Source: Alphaproteobacteria bacterium (GTDB lineage: Bacteria; Pseudomonadota; Alphaproteobacteria; Puniceispirillales; Marisalimonadaceae). From it: DNA of 6,149 bases. The translations under genes were made by a program, and so were the position numbers. Position 1 is the stretch's first letter, and each line of letters starts with the position of its first letter. Of the stretch, positions 1 through 5,541 are shown in pieces. The stretch covers positions 1 through 6,149 of the forward strand of contig JADHRC010000095.1 of assembly GCA_016777645.1 (NCBI GenBank), in the 5' to 3' direction. Under the pieces are notes generated by a model. It was not told the origin of the DNA and did no database searches. It saw only the letters and a program-made list of their open reading frames with translations.

Positions 1-112
1 GGGTGTTTCCAAATTTTGTCATGCAAGACCCTTCTGCATATGGAGAAAAATTTATTTCAAGGCTAATATCTCTTAACTCATTATGAAGTCTTTTCGATGG
101 TCTGTTTATCAT
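1..112 (-). CDS. rph: RNase PH (tRNA 3'-end phosphorolytic exonuclease), N-terminal fragment
   Basis: Reading leftwards from the ATG at 112-110, 37 codons are open up to the window edge and begin MINRPSKRLHNELRDI. The R-P-S near the start, the spacing to the motif AEGSC at residues 26-30 and the following KFGNT (33-37) match the start of RNase PH, whose family opening is MRPxxR...AEGS...FGdT. RNase PH removes 3' trailer nucleotides from tRNA precursors using phosphate, as a hexameric cytoplasmic enzyme. Active-site residues lie beyond the window. A weak AGG (complement of 124-130) sits about 10 bases before the start. The gene is divergent from grpE, the side on which alphaproteobacteria usually have hrcA. 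Only the N-terminus is seen, but the match is specific. Confidence 0.85.
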   Translation of the reverse strand, partial: MINRPSKRLHNELRDISLEINFSPYAEGSCMTKFGNT

Positions 113-148
113 AAATTAAAATACCTAAAGTTAATGTACTAAATCATT

Positions 149-154
149 ATTATA
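149..154 (-). promoter_or_regulatory. Possible -10 box of the rph promoter
   Basis: On the minus strand a perfect TATAAT reads from 154 to 149, about 37 bases upstream of the rph ATG, a sensible distance for a short leader. The hexamer expected 17 bases further upstream (around 172-177, AATAGG on the minus strand) is a poor -35, and the region is very AT-rich, so the box could be chance. The rest of the 113-201 interval shows only AT-rich sequence without further signals I can support. Confidence 0.3.
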
Positions 155-201
155 ACAAAATAAACTAAAACCCTATTTTAAACTTTAATATTATTCTAAT
201 A

Positions 202-230
202 CTTGTAAACAGTACGTATATTTCTTATTT
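202..230 (+). promoter_or_regulatory. Probable sigma-32 (RpoH) heat-shock promoter of grpE
   Basis: A -35-like CTTGTA starts at 202 and a -10-like CTTATTT lies at 224-230. This fits the alphaproteobacterial RpoH pattern CTTG...CYTATNT, with 22 bases between the first bases of the two elements. The nine bases ACTTGTAAA (201-209) recur in the promoter before dnaK (925-933), which supports a shared sigma factor. Transcription would start near 237, leaving a leader of about 30 bases to the TTG start of grpE. No CIRCE (HrcA operator) inverted repeat is present in this intergenic region. The call rests on pattern and context only. Confidence 0.6.
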
Positions 231-254
231 GATGGATATCGTTAAAAATTTAAT

Positions 255-258
255 GGAG
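255..258 (+). promoter_or_regulatory. Ribosome binding site that decides the grpE TTG start
   Basis: GGAG at 255-258 lies 7 bases before the TTG at 266. The only nearby upstream ATG (253-255) overlaps this site and opens a frame that stops after seven codons. TTG at 266 is therefore the best start for grpE: it gives a normal-length protein with the family's usual acidic N-terminal tail. Confidence 0.6.
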
Positions 259-265
259 TATAGAA

Positions 266-907
266 TTGTCAAATAAGAAAGAAAAGTCTAAATCTATCGT
301 TGATGAAGTTAAAATTACTGACGAAGAACCTCCTGTTAAAAAAGAAGTTGATGAGAATGAAAAATTTGATTCCAGTGAAGATATTCAAGATCACAAAGAT
401 GAAATAGTTTTAGAGCTTGAGCAAAAAGTTGATGATTTAAAAGATCAACTTATGCGTAGTTTAGCTGATGGCGAAAACTTAAGAAAAAGAACCCAAAAGG
501 ATGTAGAACATGCCAAAAAGTATAGTCATATTTCTTTCATTAAAGAATTGGTTTCATCAGTAGATAACTTACAAAGAGCTTTACAATCTATACCAGAAGA
601 TACCTCTTCCTTACCCGAACCAATAAAAAACTTGATTGTTGGACTTGAGATTGTCGAAAAGGAAGTTATCTCAACACTAGAAAAGCATAATGTTAAACAG
701 ATAAACCCTTTAGGTGAAAAATTTGATTATAATTTTCATCAGGCCATGTTTGAAGTAGTCACCAATGAGAGTGATCCAGGTACAGTAGTTGAGGTTTCTC
801 AAAAAGGATATTTACTTCATGATAGATTGGTAAGACCAGCAATGGTAGGAATTGCAAAAAAAATTGATGCAGAAGATACAGAAAAGAAAACAGATAAAGA
901 ACAGTAA
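266..907 (+). CDS. grpE: GrpE, nucleotide exchange factor of DnaK
   Basis: GrpE is a cytoplasmic homodimer that releases ADP from DnaK and also acts as a thermosensor. The 213-residue protein is of normal length for the family. Residues 1-45 are charged and probably disordered. Residues 46-90 are a heptad-rich region fitting the long dimer coiled coil, followed by the four-helix-bundle signature VDNLQRAL (99-106). The C-terminal beta domain carries the family signatures GEKFDYNFHQAMFEV (150-164) and, within 172-198, GTVVEVSQKGY and RPAMVGIAK. Translation starts at TTG 266, with GGAG 7 bases upstream. It is the first gene after the divergent rph, where hrcA is normally found, and lies 109 bases before dnaK. 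A likely sigma-32 promoter precedes it. A run of nine T (912-920) follows the stop without a supporting hairpin, so readthrough into dnaK is plausible. Confidence 0.95.
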   Translation: MSNKKEKSKSIVDEVKITDEEPPVKKEVDENEKFDSSEDIQDHKDEIVLELEQKVDDLKDQLMRSLADGENLRKRTQKDVEHAKKYSHISFIKELVSSVDNLQRALQSIPEDTSSLPEPIKNLIVGLEIVEKEVISTLEKHNVKQINPLGEKFDYNFHQAMFEVVTNESDPGTVVEVSQKGYLLHDRLVRPAMVGIAKKIDAEDTEKKTDKEQ

Positions 908-925
908 AACATTTTTTTTTATAAA

Positions 926-954
926 CTTGTAAATTCAACAACTTAACCCATATA
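926..954 (+). promoter_or_regulatory. Probable sigma-32 heat-shock promoter of dnaK
   Basis: CTTGTAA at 926-932 and CCCATATA at 947-954, separated by 14 bases, fit the enterobacterial sigma-32 consensus CTTGAAA-N11-16-CCCCATNTA closely. The block ACTTGTAAA (925-933) is identical to that before grpE. A T9 tract (912-920) lies just upstream and could act as an UP-like element. Transcription would start near 960, giving a leader of about 57 bases. A second CTTG at 976 and a TACAAT at 988-993 lie nearer the gene and might reflect a housekeeping promoter, but no partner -35 is convincing. Confidence 0.7.
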
Positions 955-961
955 AGGTTAA
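943..961. repeat. Inverted repeat TTAACC-N7-GGTTAA over the dnaK -10 region
   Basis: Perfect 6-base arms, TTAACC (943-948) and GGTTAA (956-961), flank seven bases and sit directly over the -10 element and predicted start of the dnaK heat-shock promoter. The placement is that of an operator, but the sequence is unlike CIRCE (TTAGCACTC-N9-GAGTGCTAA). No T-run follows, so it is not a terminator. Short AT-rich arms can arise by chance. Confidence 0.35.
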
Positions 962-1016
962 TTAATATCAAAATACTTGTTTGGGAATACAATAAAAATT
1001 TTAAAGGGAGTTTTTT

Positions 1017-2939
1017 ATGGCTAAAGTTATAGGTATAGATCTTGGTACTACTAACTCATGTGTTTCAGTTATGGATGGCAAAGCACCTAAAATAATTGAG
1101 AACAGTGAAGGTGCTAGAACAACACCATCTATGGTCGGAATAACTGATAATGAGAGATTAGTAGGACAACCAGCAAAGAGGCAGGCTGTTACAAATCCTG
1201 AAAACACACTTTTTGCAATTAAAAGATTGATTGGTAGAAGACATGATGACCAATATTCTAAAAAGTTTTCAGAGTTAGTGCCCTATAAAATTGTTGCAGC
1301 AAAAAATGGAGATGCCTGGGTACAAGCAAATGGGCAAGAATATGCTCCTTCAGAGGTCTCAAGTTTTATTTTAAGAAAACTTAAAGAAGATGCTGAGGCA
1401 TATTTGGGTGAAAAAGTTGATAAAGCTGTTATTACTGTTCCTGCATATTTTAATGATGCTCAAAGACAAGCAACCAAAGATGCAGGGAAAATTGCTGGTT
1501 TAGAAGTTTTAAGGATTATTAATGAGCCAACAGCTGCTGCTCTTGCATATGGTCTAGATAAAAAAGAAAGTGGAACAATAGCAGTATATGATTTAGGTGG
1601 TGGTACATTTGATGTATCTATCCTTGAGGTTGGGGATGGAGTTTTTGAGGTTAAGTCAACAAACGGAGATACATTCCTAGGTGGAGAAGATTTTGATCAA
1701 CGTATTATTGACTACATTGCTGAAGAATTTAAAAAAGATAATGGCATTGATTTAAGGACAGATAAATTAGCTCTTCAAAGAATGAAAGAAGCGGCTGAAA
1801 AAGCAAAAATTGAACTTTCTAGTTCAGCCCAGACTGATGTTAATTTACCATTTGTAACTGCAGATGCAACAGGACCAAAACATTTGAATGTTAAACTTAC
1901 TAGATCTAAATTTGAATCTCTAGTTGACGATTTAATAACAAAGAGCATTGAGCCATGTAAGGCTGCCTTAAAAGATGCAGGTGTAACTGCCAATGAAATC
2001 GATGAAGTCATTCTTGTTGGTGGAATGACCAGAATGCCAAAAATAATTGAGGCTGTAACATCGTTCTTTAAAACAGAACCACATCGAGGGGTTAATCCCG
2101 ATGAGGTAGTCGCATCAGGTGCTGCTATACAGGGTGGTGTTTTAATGGGAGATGTTAAAGATGTTCTTTTACTAGATGTAACGCCATTATCACTTGGGAT
2201 TGAAACATTAGGTGGTGTTTTCACAAGGTTAATAGATAGAAATACTACAATTCCATCAAAAAAATCACAAACCTTTTCAACCGCAGAAGATAATCAATCA
2301 GCAGTAACTATTCGTGTGTCTCAGGGCGAGAGAGAAATGGCAGCTGACAATAAATCTTTAGGAGAGTTTAATCTTGAAGGAATTGCCCCAGCTCCTAGGG
2401 GTGTGCCACAAATTGAAGTAACTTTTGATATTGATGCAAATGGCATTGTTAACGTTAGTGCTCAAGATAAAGCAACGGGGAAAGCTCATAATATAACAAT
2501 ACAAGCTTCTGGTGGTCTTGATGAAAATGAGATTGAGAGAATGGTAAAAGAAGCTGAAGAAAATGCAGAAGCCGACAAAGAGAAAAGAGAAGCTATAGAC
2601 ACTCGAAATCAAGCCGAATCTATGATACACGGTGCTGAAAAATCACTAGCAGATTTGGGTGACAAAGCAGAAGCTAATGCCAAAAATGAAGTAGAACAAG
2701 CAATAACTGACCTTAAAACCGCTCTGGAGGGGGATGATATTTCCGCTATTAAAGAAAAAACATCCTCATTATCAGCCGTTATGATGAAGATGGGAGAAGC
2801 TGCTTATAAGGCTAATGAGCAAAACAGTGAGGCTGGTTCAGAAAAAAATGAAACTGAAGCCAATAACGATAAAGAAGATGTAGTTGATGCTGACTTTGAA
2901 GAGGTTAAAGATAACGAAGAAAAGAAAGATGCTTCTTAA
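1017..2939 (+). CDS. dnaK: DnaK, Hsp70 molecular chaperone
   Basis: DnaK is the ATP-driven cytoplasmic chaperone that binds exposed hydrophobic segments of client proteins, working with DnaJ and GrpE. The 640-residue protein is full length. The ATPase domain shows the first phosphate loop IGIDLGTTNSCVSV (5-18), K69 and T197 (equivalents of E. coli K70 and T199), INEPTAAALAYG (168-179), DLGGGTFDVS (192-201) and ILVGGMTRMPKI (332-343). The conserved interdomain linker DVLLLDVTPLSLG lies at 382-394, followed by the beta-sandwich substrate domain and the helical lid to about residue 600. The acidic tail has DADFEEVK at 624-631 plus nine further residues, as seen in alphaproteobacterial DnaKs. AAGGGAG (1004-1010) gives a strong ribosome site 6 bases before the ATG. 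dnaJ follows after 33 bases. Confidence 0.98.
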   Translation: MAKVIGIDLGTTNSCVSVMDGKAPKIIENSEGARTTPSMVGITDNERLVGQPAKRQAVTNPENTLFAIKRLIGRRHDDQYSKKFSELVPYKIVAAKNGDAWVQANGQEYAPSEVSSFILRKLKEDAEAYLGEKVDKAVITVPAYFNDAQRQATKDAGKIAGLEVLRIINEPTAAALAYGLDKKESGTIAVYDLGGGTFDVSILEVGDGVFEVKSTNGDTFLGGEDFDQRIIDYIAEEFKKDNGIDLRTDKLALQRMKEAAEKAKIELSSSAQTDVNLPFVTADATGPKHLNVKLTRSKFESLVDDLITKSIEPCKAALKDAGVTANEIDEVILVGGMTRMPKIIEAVTSFFKTEPHRGVNPDEVVASGAAIQGGVLMGDVKDVLLLDVTPLSLGIETLGGVFTRLIDRNTTIPSKKSQTFSTAEDNQSAVTIRVSQGEREMAADNKSLGEFNLEGIAPAPRGVPQIEVTFDIDANGIVNVSAQDKATGKAHNITIQASGGLDENEIERMVKEAEENAEADKEKREAIDTRNQAESMIHGAEKSLADLGDKAEANAKNEVEQAITDLKTALEGDDISAIKEKTSSLSAVMMKMGEAAYKANEQNSEAGSEKNETEANNDKEDVVDADFEEVKDNEEKKDAS

Positions 2940-2972
2940 ATACTAGTAAAGACTAAAGAATAAGGTTTTAAA

Positions 2973-4073
2973 ATGGCAAGTGATTATTATGATATACTTG
3001 GTTTATCTAAATCAGCTTCTGATAGTGAGATAAAGTCAGCATATCGTAAACTTGCTATGAAATATCATCCAGATAGAAACCCTGGTGATAAAAAAGCTGA
3101 AGAAAAATTCAAAGAAATTTCCGAGGCCTATGAGGTTCTCAAAGATCCACAAAAAAAAGCTGCATATAACCAATATGGTCATGCAGCTTTCTCACAAGGT
3201 GGTGGTGGAAGATCTTCAAGTGGTTTTTCAGGCTTTGGAGGTGGAGGATTCTCTGACATCTTTGAAGATATGTTTGGGATGGGTAGTGAAAATGGTAGAA
3301 GGTCTGCCTCATCAGGATCTGATTTAAGATATGATTTATCTATAACCCTTGAGCAGGCTTTCACAGGAGATCAGGTAGAAATTTCCTTAACAGTTCCATC
3401 TAAATGTGAATCATGTAATGGATCTGGCGCTAACAAAGGTTCAAGACCTCAACAATGTAGTCAGTGTGGTGGATATGGTAAAATCAGAGCACAGCAGGGT
3501 TTTTTTACAATAGAACGAACTTGTGCGTCTTGCTCAGGTGTAGGAGAAATTATTGGTGATCCCTGTAGGCCTTGTAATGGACAAGGTCGTGTGAACAAAA
3601 AAAAGAAGCTTTCTGTAAATGTTCCTGCTGGTGTAGATAATGGAACTAGAATTAGACTGTCTGGTGAAGGTGAAGCTGGAGCTAGAGGATCTACTGCCGG
3701 TGATTTATATATTTTTATAGATATTAAAGATCACTCTCTCTTTCAAAGAGATGGAAAAGACACCTTTATAGAAGTGCCAGTATCTTTTATTGATGCTGTC
3801 CTAGGCAACTCAATTCAGGTCCCATGTATAGACGGAACTAAAGCTAAAATGAGTTTGAATTCAGGAACTCAAAGCGGTACACGTTTAAGGATGAAAGGCA
3901 AAGGAATGCCTGGTTTAAGAGGAGGTTCTAGGGGTGATCAGTATGTTCAAATCAATGTTGAAACTCCAGTTGGCCTTTCTAGAAAACAAGAAGATTTATT
4001 TAGACAGATAAATGATTTAGGAATTACCAAAGTAAGCCCTAAAGCTACTCGATTTAAAAAAATGATTGAGTAA
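2973..4073 (+). CDS. dnaJ: DnaJ, Hsp40 co-chaperone of DnaK (type I)
   Basis: DnaJ delivers unfolded clients to DnaK and stimulates its ATPase through the J domain. The 366-residue protein has every type I part. The J domain (about 4-69) carries the HPD motif at 32-34. A Gly/Phe-rich linker (about 72-115) includes the DIFEDMFG stretch (95-102). Four CxxCxGxG zinc repeats lie at 145-152, 162-169, 184-191 and 198-205, all eight cysteines present, so two zinc sites should form. The C-terminal client-binding domains follow (about 210-335). The ATG at 2973 is preceded by TAAGG 7 bases upstream. It lies 33 bases after dnaK with no terminator or separate promoter visible, so it is very probably co-transcribed with dnaK. 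Nothing is missing or unusual. Confidence 0.98.
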   Translation: MASDYYDILGLSKSASDSEIKSAYRKLAMKYHPDRNPGDKKAEEKFKEISEAYEVLKDPQKKAAYNQYGHAAFSQGGGGRSSSGFSGFGGGGFSDIFEDMFGMGSENGRRSASSGSDLRYDLSITLEQAFTGDQVEISLTVPSKCESCNGSGANKGSRPQQCSQCGGYGKIRAQQGFFTIERTCASCSGVGEIIGDPCRPCNGQGRVNKKKKLSVNVPAGVDNGTRIRLSGEGEAGARGSTAGDLYIFIDIKDHSLFQRDGKDTFIEVPVSFIDAVLGNSIQVPCIDGTKAKMSLNSGTQSGTRLRMKGKGMPGLRGGSRGDQYVQINVETPVGLSRKQEDLFRQINDLGITKVSPKATRFKKMIE

Positions 4074-4120
4074 AACAATTTCTCTGTATAACTTTATTCC
4101 AAATTTATAATAGGCAAATA

Positions 4121-4933
4121 ATGAAAAATATTTCAGTTTCAATACCTGGTGGTAATGGCCGTATGGGCAAAACTTTGTTGGATTTAATCATTGATAGTGA
4201 AAAATATAAAATTGCTGCAGCAACCTGTTTGCCAGATGAAAAGGAGGTTGGTTTAGACATTGGTGATTTAGTTGGTAAAGGGAAAATTTTTCAAGTATTA
4301 GACAGCAACCCAATGAAGCTTTTTCAAAATTCAGATGTTCTTATTGATTTTACCGTACCTGAAGCAACAATGTTTCATGCTAAAAATTGTTACGAAAATA
4401 ATATACCTTTGGTTATTGGAACTACTGGTTTGGATATCAAGCAAGAAGAAGAGTTATTAATTTTTTCAAAAAAAATACCAATAGTCTATTCAGCAAATTT
4501 CTCTATAGGTATAACATTATTGTCTAGCTTAGTTGAGGAAGCAACCAAGTCTCTGGGAAGAGATTGGGATATTGAGATATTAGAAATGCATCATAAACAT
4601 AAAATTGACGCTCCATCAGGAACAGCTCTAATGTTAGGCAAATCTGCTGCAGGAGCTAGGGGGCAAGATTTATCTAGTGTAAAATCTGTTTCTAGAGATG
4701 GCATTGTTGGGAAAAGAAGTTCAGATGAAATTGGTTTTGCAGTATTAAGAGGTGGGGACGTTGTAGGTGAACATACCGTCCTATTTTCTAATACTGGTGA
4801 AAGATTAGAATTGGTTCATAAAGCATCTGATAGATCAATTTTCGCGTCTGGAGCTTTAAGGGCTTCTTTTTGGGCAGCAAATGCAAAACCTGGATTATAT
4901 ACACTGCTAGATGTTTTAAAAAATGGTGGATAG
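4121..4933 (+). CDS. dapB: 4-hydroxy-tetrahydrodipicolinate reductase
   Basis: DapB reduces hydroxy-tetrahydrodipicolinate to tetrahydrodipicolinate with NAD(P)H, in the diaminopimelate/lysine pathway that feeds peptidoglycan and protein synthesis. The 270-residue protein is of normal length. The Rossmann glycine loop GGNGRMG is at 10-16, followed by IDFTVPEA (75-82) and IGTTGL (99-104). The catalytic signature EMHHKHKIDAPSGTAL (155-170) has H157 and K161 at the positions of E. coli H159 and K163. GEHTV (216-220) and the C-terminal ASGALRASFWAA (242-253) also fit. Aligned without gaps to E. coli, the cofactor-binding pair E38-R39 is replaced by C36-L37, which may alter NADH/NADPH preference. 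TAGG lies 6 bases before the ATG. The gene starts 47 bases after dnaJ with no visible terminator or promoter between, so it is probably the last gene of the chaperone operon. Confidence 0.95.
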   Translation: MKNISVSIPGGNGRMGKTLLDLIIDSEKYKIAAATCLPDEKEVGLDIGDLVGKGKIFQVLDSNPMKLFQNSDVLIDFTVPEATMFHAKNCYENNIPLVIGTTGLDIKQEEELLIFSKKIPIVYSANFSIGITLLSSLVEEATKSLGRDWDIEILEMHHKHKIDAPSGTALMLGKSAAGARGQDLSSVKSVSRDGIVGKRSSDEIGFAVLRGGDVVGEHTVLFSNTGERLELVHKASDRSIFASGALRASFWAANAKPGLYTLLDVLKNGG

Positions 4934-4957
4934 TTAAATAAATTAACTAAATTTTTT
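4931..4957 (+). terminator. Weak hairpin with T-run between convergent dapB and lipoprotein gene
   Basis: TAGTTAA (4931-4937) and TTAACTA (4943-4949) form a perfect 7-bp stem with a 5-base loop, followed after two A by six T (4952-4957). This resembles an intrinsic terminator for dapB transcripts, but only one of the seven pairs is G-C, so it would be weak. Read from the other strand, a T6 tract (complement of 4918-4923) follows the stem after a short gap, so it could also serve the convergent gene. The dapB stop (4931-4933) and the stop of the opposite gene (4943-4945) both lie within the stem. Confidence 0.4.
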
Positions 4958-5479
4958 ACTGATTTCTTTTAAACATTCTTTTTCTTCTATTCTACCGTTT
5001 AATTTAGTTGGACGAGTTTGAATAAAGTTGACGTAATAATCGTTATTTTTTTTTATTAAATAAATATCTAGAAAACATTTAGAGAAATAATATTGAAAAT
5101 TCTTTAATTTTCCTTCCTGTTTAGTAAAATCACTATTTCCTAATTTTTTAATAAGATTAGCCTCAGTTAAATTTTTAATTAAGCTAAAATCAAATTTCTT
5201 TTCATCTAAAATATCTATTTTTTTCTTTAATATACTAGTTTTAACTTTTGATTTAGGTTTTGGTAATTTAATAGGAGCTAGTTCTTGATCAATAATTTTA
5301 TTTTTATTTAGATTTGGAACATTTGCTTCTTTGATTGCTTCTTTTTCCTGTATTTGTTCTTGATTTTCTAAATAGTCTTCTTTTTTAAACAAATTATTTG
5401 AATGTTTTATAGTCTGACATGAACTTAAAAACAAAAGCGTAGCAAAAATATAAATAATTTTATTTGGAACTTTAGCCAT
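4943..5479 (-). CDS. Small lipoprotein of unknown function
   Basis: I do not recognise a named gene. The 178-residue product begins with a lipoprotein signal peptide: K3 and K7, a hydrophobic core IIYIFATLLFL (8-18) and a lipobox LSSC with the cysteine at 21, so it should be lipid-anchored in the envelope. Residues 28-95 are rich in Lys, Glu and Asn and look like a flexible linker. The C-terminal part is more ordered. Residues 113-142 read LG-N-x-D-F-x-x-x-EG-K-x-x-x-FQY-x-x-x-x-C-x-L-D-x-Y-L, with a second cysteine at 169 before Leu. From memory, many alphaproteobacterial lipoproteins share this LGxP...EG...WQY...C.LD.FL...CL pattern, perhaps a BamE/SmpA-like small domain; that link is inference. 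C135 and C169 could form a disulfide in the periplasm. The ribosome site is weak. The gene converges on dapB (9 bases between stops) and diverges from the kinase gene (62 bases between starts). Confidence 0.8.
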   Translation of the reverse strand: MAKVPNKIIYIFATLLFLSSCQTIKHSNNLFKKEDYLENQEQIQEKEAIKEANVPNLNKNKIIDQELAPIKLPKPKSKVKTSILKKKIDILDEKKFDFSLIKNLTEANLIKKLGNSDFTKQEGKLKNFQYYFSKCFLDIYLIKKNNDYYVNFIQTRPTKLNGRIEEKECLKEISKKFS

Positions 5480-5541
5480 GACTGATATTCTTAAATGTTG
5501 TTTTTAACTAAGTCTATTTAAAAAAAAATAAGAGGTAACAA

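Noticed and set aside
912..920. T9 tract after grpE as an intrinsic terminator
   Set aside because: No stem-loop precedes it. It is better read as AT-rich sequence upstream of the dnaK promoter.
976..993. Second dnaK promoter using CTTG at 976 or TACAAT at 988-993
   Set aside because: The CTTG has no suitable -10 at the right distance and the TACAAT has no convincing -35 about 17 bases upstream, so support is too weak for a feature.
759..1207. Two minus-strand open frames (759-992 and 1001-1207) around the grpE-dnaK junction
   Set aside because: They overlap conserved grpE and dnaK coding sequence and the heat-shock promoter, and their products have no family features.
1775..2224. 149-codon minus-strand open frame inside dnaK
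   Set aside because: It lies wholly antisense to conserved dnaK codons, has no ribosome site or recognisable domain, and long antisense frames opposite hsp70 genes are a familiar artefact of codon bias.
2358..2630. 90-codon minus-strand open frame opposite the 3' half of dnaK
   Set aside because: It is antisense to conserved DnaK sequence, and its hydrophobic, Phe/Ser-rich composition is what the complement of Lys/Glu-rich codons produces.
3085..3364. Short open frames within dnaJ on both strands (plus 3085-3327, minus 3179-3364)
   Set aside because: They are shadows of the dnaJ J-domain and Gly-rich region, without starts or domains of their own.
5480..5541. Promoters in the divergent lipoprotein-kinase spacer, including TATTTA at 5515-5520 and the A9 run
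   Set aside because: No -35/-10 pair with acceptable match and spacing is visible on either strand. The poly-A may just be compositional.
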